Source: Clostridiales bacterium (GTDB lineage Bacteria > Bacillota_A > Clostridia > Oscillospirales > Oscillospiraceae). Taken from it: a stretch of 64,000 nucleotides of DNA. A program made the translations under genes and the position numbers. The stretch spans positions 55,037 to 119,036 of the forward strand of contig SFKX01000008.1 of assembly GCA_004553625.1 (NCBI GenBank), given 5' to 3'. Shown piece after piece: positions 8,436 through 14,598 of the stretch. Positions within the stretch are counted from its first letter, which is position 1. Each line of letters starts with the position of its first letter. The notes under the pieces were generated by a model that had not been told where the DNA came from, did no database searches, and was given only the letters and a program-made list of their open reading frames with translations.

Positions 8436-9446
8436 TCAAACGGCTCTTACCGAATCCCCGGGCCTAAGTTCGGTCTCAAGCATGACCTGCCTGTTGCCGC
8501 CGCGGCCCTCTATCATATCCAATAGTATGCGGACGCTCTCCGCGCCCATGCGCTCCCTCGGCTGCACCAGCGTCGTGAGCGTCGGCCGGGTGTACTCGGA
8601 AAACTCCAGCCCGTCTATGCCTATCACCGAGCAGTCCCCCGGCACGCTCCGGCCCCGGTCCTCGAGAGCCTTGATGGCCGCTATCGCCATCATGTCCGAT
8701 ATGCAGAATATCGCCGTGAACTCCGCCCCGGAGTCCAGCAGACGCATCGTCGCTTCATATGCGTCCCTCATGCCGAAGCTGCCCGCACTGGCCACCAGCG
8801 CCGGGTCCGGCTCCAGGCCGAATTCCCGCAGCGCCTTGGCATAGCCGCGATAGCGCAGCTCGCTTATCGAGCGGTCGTCCGTCTCGGAGACCAGCGCCGC
8901 TATCCTGCGATGCCCCAGCCTGTGCAGTTCCCGAACCGCCCTCGCCGCCGTCTCCGCGTCCTCCACGGATACCGAGGAATACTCGCTCCTCGAAAGCGTT
9001 CCGAAGCTGTTCGTGAACGAACAGCACACGAAGGGGACCGTTATGGTGCCAAGGTCCTCCGCCGAATAGTCCGAGCGCCCGCCGAGCAGGATGAGCCCGC
9101 GCAGCTTCTTCTCGCGCTCCATGCTCGCCCCTCTGGCGACTTCGTCCTCCGAGATATCTATCTGCTGCATGACCATCGTGCAGCCCGCCACGTCTATTTC
9201 GCGCTCCACGGCCTTTATGATGTCTGAATAAAAGGGGTTCGACACTCCCTTTACTACCAGGCCCACTGCGTCCGAGCTCAGCTTGACCAGGTCTCGTGCG
9301 CTGTTATTCGGCACATAATTGCTGCTGCGCACCGCCTCGAGCACCGCCGCCCTCACCGCCGGGCTCACGTCCGGCCTGTCGTTCAGCACCCGCGAGACCG
9401 TGCTCACCGAGACGCCGCACTGCCTTGCTATGTCCTTGATAGTCAT
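8436..9446 (-). CDS. LacI family transcriptional repressor of the sugar operon
   Basis: 336-residue regulator: N-terminal LacI helix-turn-helix (TIKDIARQCGVSVSTVSRVL) with hinge helix, then a periplasmic-binding-protein-like effector domain. The start ATG at 9444-9446 is chosen because the HTH begins there and GGGGAG lies 8 nt upstream; a longer frame to 9545 would begin upstream of the promoter. Two LacI-type palindromes (AACGTT cores) lie in its own leader, so it is very likely autoregulated and represses the downstream ABC/malQ genes until the sugar is present. Confidence 0.93.
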   Translation of the reverse strand: MTIKDIARQCGVSVSTVSRVLNDRPDVSPAVRAAVLEAVRSSNYVPNNSARDLVKLSSDAVGLVVKGVSNPFYSDIIKAVEREIDVAGCTMVMQQIDISEDEVARGASMEREKKLRGLILLGGRSDYSAEDLGTITVPFVCCSFTNSFGTLSRSEYSSVSVEDAETAARAVRELHRLGHRRIAALVSETDDRSISELRYRGYAKALREFGLEPDPALVASAGSFGMRDAYEATMRLLDSGAEFTAIFCISDMMAIAAIKALEDRGRSVPGDCSVIGIDGLEFSEYTRPTLTTLVQPRERMGAESVRILLDMIEGRGGNRQVMLETELRPGDSVRAV

Positions 9447-9473
9447 TTTCCACACTCTCCCCGGGCTGCTTTC

Positions 9474-9497
9474 GAAAACGTTCCCGGTAACGTTACC
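9474..9497 (-). promoter_or_regulatory. Tandem LacI-type operators
   Basis: Perfect 12-bp palindrome GGTAACGTTACC (9486-9497) and an adjacent GAAAACGTTC (9474-9483), both with the AACGTT core of LacI/CcpA-type sites. They lie between the -10 and the repressor start codon, where a bound repressor would block transcription. Confidence 0.65.
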
Positions 9498-9511
9498 AGC
9501 TCTTTGAGACA

Positions 9512-9539
9512 ACTTTAACACATTTGTACTAATTGTCAA
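9512..9539 (-). promoter_or_regulatory. Promoter of the lacI-ABC-malQ operon
   Basis: Minus-strand TTGACA (9534-9539), 16-bp spacer, TAAAGT (9512-9517). The twin operators begin about 15 bp downstream of the -10. Confidence 0.55.
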
Positions 9540-9639
9540 CATCAACCATGCCTCATTCGCATTTTTTGGCGTCTTATACAGATTTTACCCCTGCGCTTTT
9601 GAGCATTTCGCGTAGAGGCGGAAAAATCTCGCCAGGCCC

Positions 9640-9668
9640 TTGACAAAGCAAGTTAGTTGTATTAAACT
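9640..9668 (+). promoter_or_regulatory. Promoter of the feo operon
   Basis: TTGACA (9640-9645), 17-bp spacer, TAAACT (9663-9668), upstream of the first feoA. Confidence 0.65.
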
Positions 9669-9675
9669 CTATGGC

Positions 9676-9691
9676 GTTAGGCGATGCTAAC
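9676..9691 (+). promoter_or_regulatory. Putative metalloregulator operator of feo
   Basis: Inverted repeat GTTAG-N6-CTAAC located just after the -10, at the expected transcription start. Position and half-sites resemble DtxR/IdeR/MntR-class operators, which commonly control feo in Firmicutes. The regulator is not in the window, so the assignment is inference. Confidence 0.45.
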
Positions 9692-9734
9692 TCATGCTAG
9701 CAGCGCCTACAATCCAGCAACGGGAGTGAACGCT

Positions 9735-9950
9735 ATGCTGCCGCTTTCCATGGCCGACAGGGGCGAGCCGCACACGATCTTCAAAATAGGCGGTAAAGAC
9801 GAGGTGAGGCGTCACCTGGCCGAGCTCGGCCTTGTCGTGGGCGAGCAGGTACAGGTCGTCAACCAGCTCGGAGGCAATATCATCCTCCAGGTCAAAGACA
9901 GCCGCATCGCGCTCGACTCCGGGCTCGCGCAGCGAATAATGATCGTTTAA
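9735..9950 (+). CDS. feoA: FeoA-like SH3-domain protein (first copy)
   Basis: About 71 residues, an SH3-like FeoA domain (LPLSMADRGEPHTIFKIGG...HLAELGLVVGEQVQVVNQ...ALDSGLAQRIMIV). FeoA is a small cytosolic protein that assists the FeoB ferrous-iron transporter. Start chosen at ATG 9735 because GGGAG is 8 nt upstream and the family begins at MLPL; an upstream in-frame ATG at 9684 lies inside the presumed operator. First gene of the feoA-feoA-feoB operon, separated from the second feoA by 16 nt. Confidence 0.9.
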   Translation: MLPLSMADRGEPHTIFKIGGKDEVRRHLAELGLVVGEQVQVVNQLGGNIILQVKDSRIALDSGLAQRIMIV

Positions 9951-9966
9951 TTAAGGGGGGTCAAAA

Positions 9967-10188
9967 GTGAAAACACTTAAGGACGCAAAGGTGGGCGAAA
10001 CGCTGAAGGTCGTCAGACTCAACGGCGCCGGCCCCTTGAAGCGCCGCATCATGGACATGGGTATCACCAAGGGCGTTGATATCTACATCCGCAAGGTCGC
10101 GCCTCTTGGAGACCCTATCGAAACCACCGTGCGCGGCTACGAGCTCTCCATCCGCCGCGCCGATGCGGAGATCATAGAGGTCGAATAA
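9967..10188 (+). CDS. feoA: FeoA family protein (second copy)
   Basis: 73-residue FeoA domain protein (MKTLKDAKVGETLKVVRLNG...RRIMDMGITKGVDIYIRKVAPLGDPIETTVRGYELSIRRADAEIIEVE). It keeps the canonical 'plGdP.e..vrGy.lslR..eA..I.V' ending, so it is closer to classical FeoA than the preceding paralogue. GTG start with a strong AAGGGGGG 6 nt upstream. Two tandem FeoA genes ahead of feoB are common in Clostridia; they may form a heteromeric partner of FeoB (inference). Confidence 0.93.
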   Translation: MKTLKDAKVGETLKVVRLNGAGPLKRRIMDMGITKGVDIYIRKVAPLGDPIETTVRGYELSIRRADAEIIEVE

Positions 10189-10198
10189 ACATCGCAAA

Positions 10199-10216
10199 AC
10201 CGGCCGTGAGGCCGGT
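10199..10216 (+). promoter_or_regulatory. Short hairpin between feoA2 and feoB
   Basis: ACCGGCC / GGCCGGT stem with a GTGA loop and only a weak T-run after it. Possibly an mRNA processing or attenuation element; too weak to call a terminator. Confidence 0.35.
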
Positions 10217-10271
10217 CGTTTCAGGCAGCCGAGTTAGTCGAGACTATCTGCAATGAGAGAGGAGACAGACG

Positions 10272-12452
10272 ATGAGTGTGAAAATTGCGCTTGCTGGAAA
10301 CCCCAACTCCGGCAAGACGACGATGTTCAACGACCTTACCGGCTCTAACCAGCGGGTCGGCAACTGGCCGGGAGTTACAGTGGAGAAAAAGGAGGGCAGG
10401 CTCAAGGGCCGCTCCGACGTGGTGATACAGGACCTGCCCGGCATATATTCGCTCTCGCCCTACACGCTCGAGGAGGTCGTGGCGAGGAGCTATCTGGTAG
10501 GGGAAAAGCCCGACGCCATCATCAACATCGTGGACGGCACTAACATAGAGCGCAACCTCTACCTCACGACGCAGCTCATAGAGCTGGGCATCCCCACGGT
10601 CGTGGCGGTGAACATGATAGACGTGGTGCGGAAAAACGGCGACGTCATCGACCTCAAGAAGCTGGGCGCGGCGCTCGGCTGCGAGGTGGTGGCTACCTCG
10701 GCGCTCAAGGGCGAGGGCTCGAAGGAGGCCGCGGCCCGCGCGGCGGCTCTGGCGGAGGAAAAGCGCGAGTTTTCCGCTCCCTCGGTTTTTGAGGGCAGCG
10801 TGGAGCATGCAATCGCCCACATTGAGGAGGGCATCGAAGGAATGGTCGAGCCCCGTTTCCTGCGCTGGTATGCGATAAAGCTCTTTGAGCGCGACGGCAA
10901 GGTCATCGAGGAGCTGCACCTGGACCGCGCTCTTGCGGAGCACATTGAGGAGCACATCGCCGACTGCGAAAAGGAGCTCGACGACGACGCGGAGAGCATC
11001 ATCACGAATCAGCGCTATGCCTACATAGCTAAAGTCGTCAACTCCGCGGTGAAAAAGAAGCACGTCGGCCAAAAGCTGAGCAGCTCCGACAGGATAGACC
11101 ACATAGTTACCAACCGTTTCCTCGCGCTGCCGATATTTGTCGTTGTGATAGCGGCGGTGTACTGGATAGCGATGGGGCCGCTGGGTACCTTGGTGACGGA
11201 CTGGACGAACGACGTGCTGGTTGGCGAGTGGGCCATGGAGGGTGCGCGCGGGCTGCTTGAGAGTTGGAACGTGGCCCCCTGGCTGACGGGTTTGGTAGTT
11301 GACGGCATAATATCCGGCGTGGGCGCTGTCATTGGTTTCGTGCCGCAGATGATAATCCTGTTCCTGATGCTGAGCGTCCTGGAGGATGTGGGCTACATGG
11401 CGCGCGTGGCATTTATCATGGACCGCATTTTCCGCAAGTTCGGGCTCTCGGGCAAGAGCTTCATACCGATGCTCATCGGCTCCGGCTGCGGCGTGCCGGG
11501 CGTCATGGCGAGCCGCACGATAGAAAACGAGCGCGACCGGCGCATGACGATAATGACCACTTGTTTCATCCCCTGCGGCGCTAAGGTGCCTATCATCGGC
11601 ATGATCACGGGCGCCTTCTTCGACGGCGCCTGGTGGGTGGCGACCAGCGCGTATTTCATAGGCGTCGCGACCATCATAATCTCCGGCATCATACTCAAGA
11701 AGCTCCGCGCCTTCGCGGGCGACGCGGCCCCCTTCGTCATGGAGCTGCCGGCCTATCATGCGCCTGCGGCGTCCAACGTGTTCAGGGCGACCTGGGAACG
11801 CGGCTGGAGCTTCATAAAGCGCGCGGGCACCGTCATCCTGCTCAGCGCCATCCTCATCTGGTTCCTGCAGGCCTTTGGTGTTACGTCGGACGGCTTCGGC
11901 ATGGTGGAGGACAACAACGATTCCCTGCTTGCGGCCATCGGCGGGGCAGTGGCCTTCATCTTCGTCCCCCTGGGCTTTGGTATCTGGCAGGCGACGGTGG
12001 GCGTTGTGGGCGGCCTTGTGGCGAAGGAGAACCTTGTCACCATCATGGCGGTCTGCTACGGCTTTGCCGAGGTCGGCGAGACGGGCGAGGAGATCTGGGG
12101 CATACTTGGCACCAGCTTTTCCCCGATAGCGGGCTACAGCTTTATGGTGTTCAACCTCCTGTGCGCTCCCTGCTTCGCGGCCATGGGCGCGATAAAGCGC
12201 GAGATGAACAGCCCCAAGTGGACGCTGGCGGCGATAAGCTACATGTGCGGCGCGGCATACTGCGTGAGCCTCATGATCTACCAGTTCGGTGGGCTTATAA
12301 CGGGCGAGCTGAACTTCGGCCTCGGCACCGTTGCGGCGATAGTTGTTCTGGCCGGCCTGCTGTATATGCTCTTCCGCAAGAACCGCTACTCCGAATATGG
12401 CGGAGAGCTGAGCGTGAATGCGGCAAAAAAGGACGTGAAGGTAAATGTTTGA
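10272..12452 (+). CDS. feoB: Ferrous iron transporter B
   Basis: 726-residue FeoB, the Fe(II) importer of the cytoplasmic membrane. N-terminal GTPase: G1 GNPNSGKTT at residues 9-17, G2 region GNWPGVTVEKKEG, G3 DLPG, G4 VVAVNMIDV (NxxD), then a helical GDI domain, then the polytopic part with two Gate motifs (SGCGVPGVMASR and CAPCFAAMGAIKREM) carrying the conserved Cys residues. Start is supported by GAGAGGAG 8 nt upstream. Its end overlaps the following Cys-rich gene by 8 nt. The full-length, intact motifs imply a working anaerobic iron uptake system. Confidence 0.98.
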   Translation: MSVKIALAGNPNSGKTTMFNDLTGSNQRVGNWPGVTVEKKEGRLKGRSDVVIQDLPGIYSLSPYTLEEVVARSYLVGEKPDAIINIVDGTNIERNLYLTTQLIELGIPTVVAVNMIDVVRKNGDVIDLKKLGAALGCEVVATSALKGEGSKEAAARAAALAEEKREFSAPSVFEGSVEHAIAHIEEGIEGMVEPRFLRWYAIKLFERDGKVIEELHLDRALAEHIEEHIADCEKELDDDAESIITNQRYAYIAKVVNSAVKKKHVGQKLSSSDRIDHIVTNRFLALPIFVVVIAAVYWIAMGPLGTLVTDWTNDVLVGEWAMEGARGLLESWNVAPWLTGLVVDGIISGVGAVIGFVPQMIILFLMLSVLEDVGYMARVAFIMDRIFRKFGLSGKSFIPMLIGSGCGVPGVMASRTIENERDRRMTIMTTCFIPCGAKVPIIGMITGAFFDGAWWVATSAYFIGVATIIISGIILKKLRAFAGDAAPFVMELPAYHAPAASNVFRATWERGWSFIKRAGTVILLSAILIWFLQAFGVTSDGFGMVEDNNDSLLAAIGGAVAFIFVPLGFGIWQATVGVVGGLVAKENLVTIMAVCYGFAEVGETGEEIWGILGTSFSPIAGYSFMVFNLLCAPCFAAMGAIKREMNSPKWTLAAISYMCGAAYCVSLMIYQFGGLITGELNFGLGTVAAIVVLAGLLYMLFRKNRYSEYGGELSVNAAKKDVKVNV

Positions 12453-12633
12453 TTGGCTGGCTGCAAACATCGGCAGCGTCATCGTCGGGCTGGCCGTGCT
12501 GTGCATAGTAGCGACGGTGCTGTTCAAGATAGTCAGAGACAAAAAGCGCGGCAAGGGCTCCTGCAGCTGCGGCGACGCCTGCGGTTCCTGCGCCTGCTCG
12601 GGGACCTGCCACGGCTCCCACACAGGGAAATGA
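12445..12633 (+). CDS. FeoB-associated Cys-rich membrane protein
   Basis: 62 residues: one membrane helix (about residues 7-27), a basic stretch (KIVRDKKRGKG) and a Cys-rich tail with six cysteines (CSCGDACGSCACSGTC). This matches the small FeoB-associated Cys-rich family found directly behind feoB in Clostridia; a role as an iron chaperone or redox partner at the cytosolic mouth of FeoB has been guessed but not shown. It overlaps feoB by 8 nt, so translation is coupled. Conserved context gives more confidence than the sequence alone. Confidence 0.85.
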   Translation: MFDWLAANIGSVIVGLAVLCIVATVLFKIVRDKKRGKGSCSCGDACGSCACSGTCHGSHTGK

Positions 12634-12662
12634 CCTCCCATCCACCCCATCCTCCATACAAA

Positions 12663-12702
12663 GAGGGCGGGAAGCTAATTGCTTCCCGCCCTCAGCTTTT
12701 TA
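12663..12702 (+). terminator. Terminator of the feo operon
   Basis: 13-bp stem GAGGGCGGGAAGC / GCTTCCCGCCCTC, TAATT loop, then AGCTTTTTAA. Confidence 0.85.
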
Positions 12703-12729
12703 AACTAGGCTCAGTCCAAGGCGCCGCGG

Positions 12730-12759
12730 TTGACAGTGCGGCGACGGACGTGTTAGAAT
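12730..12759 (+). promoter_or_regulatory. Promoter of the HD/STAS-kinase operon
   Basis: TTGACA (12730-12735), 18-bp spacer, TAGAAT (12754-12759), about 45 bp before the HD-domain gene. Confidence 0.65.
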
Positions 12760-12804
12760 TATTAATTGGAATTTAATCTCTGAATTTTGGAGGTGTCGCA
12801 TACT

Positions 12805-13386
12805 TTGGGTTTGTTTACTGACGCCCTTCATTTTGCCGTAGACGCGCACGGCGACGCCAGAAGAAAAGGGGACGGCGCTCCCGCCATCCTCCATGCAACG
12901 GAGGCGGCGTCCATCGCCGCCACGCTGACAACGGACGAGCGCGTGCTCGCCGCCGCCGTCCTCCACGACACGGTCGAGGACGCCGGGGTCCTCCCGGATG
13001 AAATACGTGAACGCTTCGGGGACCGGGTCGCGGAGCTGGTCGCCGCCGAGACCGAGGACAAACTGAGAGACCGCCCCGCTTCGGAGACCTGGCGCAGGCG
13101 CAAGGAGCAGAATATGCGCTCCCTGCTGGAATCGGACGACAGAGACGTCGCCATAGTTTTCCTGAGCGACAAGCTCTCCAACATGCGTTCTTTCTACCGT
13201 CACAAGTTGGCATATGGAGATGATCTCTGGAAATTTTTTAATCAGCGCGACCCGGAACAACACCATTGGTATTACCGCACGATAGCGAATGCGCTCGCTA
13301 CGCTTGCCGACACTCCCGCCTGGCAGGAGTACGACCGGCTCATCAGGCAGGTATTTGAAGAAGAACAGGGGGTCTCATTAGAATGA
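12805..13386 (+). CDS. HD-domain phosphohydrolase, RelA/SpoT-hydrolase-like
   Basis: 193-residue protein resembling the HD (hydrolase) half of RelA/SpoT enzymes: H-A-x(n)-RRKGDGAPAILHATEAA (cf. 'RkG..YI.HP..va') and the metal motif AAVLHDTVEDAG, with a later LSDKLSNMRS that matches the conserved 'KLaDrlhNmr' segment. No synthetase domain is present. It may hydrolyse (p)ppGpp or a related nucleotide (MESH1/SAH class), or be a relative with another substrate. Start taken as TTG 12805 because GGAGG is 11 nt upstream; the TTG at 12787 overlaps the SD. Overlaps the STAS-kinase gene by 4 nt. Confidence 0.8.
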   Translation: MGLFTDALHFAVDAHGDARRKGDGAPAILHATEAASIAATLTTDERVLAAAVLHDTVEDAGVLPDEIRERFGDRVAELVAAETEDKLRDRPASETWRRRKEQNMRSLLESDDRDVAIVFLSDKLSNMRSFYRHKLAYGDDLWKFFNQRDPEQHHWYYRTIANALATLADTPAWQEYDRLIRQVFEEEQGVSLE

Positions 13387-14543
13387 ACAATCCGCAGTTG
13401 ACGCTGCCCCTCTCCGGCCGCGTGGACTCCGCAAACGCCGCCGCAGTCGAGGCAGAGCTCATGCAGGCGCTCGGCGCCAAACCCCACAGCGCGCTCACCC
13501 TGGACTGCGAGACCCTGGACTACATATCCAGCGCGGGCCTGCGAGTGGTGCTCAGGCTGCGTAAGCAGGAGCCAGAGCTGAGACTAACCAACGTCTCGCC
13601 CGAGGTGTATGAGATCCTCTCCATGACCGGCTTCACGGAGATGATGCCCGTCGAGCGGGCCTACCGCCGCCTCTCCATAGACGGCTGCGAGGAGATCGGC
13701 CGCGGCGCGAACGGCACGGTCTATCGTATAGACAAGGACACCGTCGTCAAGGTCTACCGTAACCCCGATTGCCTGCCGGAGGTGCAGCGGGAGCGCGAGC
13801 TGGCGCGCCGCGCCTTCGTCCTCGGAATACCCACAGCCATACCCTACGACGTCGTCCGCGTGGGCGAAAGCTACGGCTCCGTGTTCGAGCTGCTCAACTC
13901 CAAGTCCTTCTCCAAGCTCATAGGCGCCGAGCCGGAAAAGATGGACGAATACGTCGCGCTCTATGTGGACATCATGCGCAAGCTGCACTCCACAGAGATC
14001 CAGCCAGGGCTCATGCCGGAGATGAAGGAGATTGCCCTTGGCTGGGAGGACTATATCCGCGCCGGCCTGCCGGAGACGCAGGCGGAGCGGCTGCTCGCGC
14101 TCATCTCCGCCGTCCCGGACAGGAACACCCTCCTGCACGGGGACTACCACACTAACAATATCGTCGTCCAGAACGACGAGGTCCTCCTCATAGACATGGA
14201 CACGCTCTGCGTGGGCCACCCCGTCTTTGAGCTGGCCTTCATGTGGCTGGCCTTCGTCGGCTTCGGTGAGCTGGACCCCGCCGTGTGCTCGAACTTCTTC
14301 AAGCTGCCCGCAGAGCTGCTCAAGCGTTTCTGGGGCAAGACATTGAGGCTCTACCTCGGCTCGGAGGACGAAAGCTACGTCCGCGCCGTGGAGGACAAGG
14401 CGAAGCTCATCGGCTATACGCGGCTCATGCGCCGCACGCTCAAACGCAAGGGCATGGAAACGGACTTCGGCCGCGCCACTATAGAGCGCTGCCAGGCCAG
14501 GATAGCCGAACTGCTCGAGTGCGTGGACTCGCTCGATTTCTGA
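13383..14543 (+). CDS. STAS domain fused to APH/choline-kinase-like phosphotransferase
   Basis: 386-residue fusion. Residues 1-95 form a STAS domain of the anti-sigma-antagonist type (LTLPLSGRVDSANA, LDCETLDYISSAGLRVVLRL, with the Ser of 'SSAGL' at the phosphorylatable position). Residues about 98-380 are a protein-kinase-like aminoglycoside/choline phosphotransferase: glycine loop IGRGANGTVY, Lys in VVKVY, Brenner motif HGDYHTNNIV and the metal motif LLIDMDTL. It belongs with a family seen in Clostridia and Fibrobacter; the substrate is unknown. Starts inside the stop of the HD gene (ATGA-type coupling), so the two products probably work in one signalling path. Not an ordinary resistance gene. 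Confidence 0.85.
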   Translation: MNNPQLTLPLSGRVDSANAAAVEAELMQALGAKPHSALTLDCETLDYISSAGLRVVLRLRKQEPELRLTNVSPEVYEILSMTGFTEMMPVERAYRRLSIDGCEEIGRGANGTVYRIDKDTVVKVYRNPDCLPEVQRERELARRAFVLGIPTAIPYDVVRVGESYGSVFELLNSKSFSKLIGAEPEKMDEYVALYVDIMRKLHSTEIQPGLMPEMKEIALGWEDYIRAGLPETQAERLLALISAVPDRNTLLHGDYHTNNIVVQNDEVLLIDMDTLCVGHPVFELAFMWLAFVGFGELDPAVCSNFFKLPAELLKRFWGKTLRLYLGSEDESYVRAVEDKAKLIGYTRLMRRTLKRKGMETDFGRATIERCQARIAELLECVDSLDF

Positions 14544-14559
14544 AAACAGGAGAGAAAAA

Positions 14560-14592
14560 ATCGCGGACCGCAAAGGTCCGCGATCTTTTTTA
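14560..14592. terminator. Bidirectional terminator
   Basis: Stem ATCGCGGACC / GGTCCGCGAT with A6 on the left and T6 on the right; it separates the convergent STAS-kinase and P-type ATPase genes. Confidence 0.85.
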
Positions 14593-14598
14593 TTCCGC

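Noticed and set aside
10221..12650. 809-codon open frame on the minus strand
   Set aside because: It is the antisense shadow of feoB, which has complete GTPase and Gate motifs; the shadow has low-complexity His/Arg-rich translation and no ribosome binding site.
13383..14543. Aminoglycoside resistance gene
   Set aside because: The phosphotransferase-like domain is fused to a STAS domain and coupled to an HD gene, unlike resistance enzymes.
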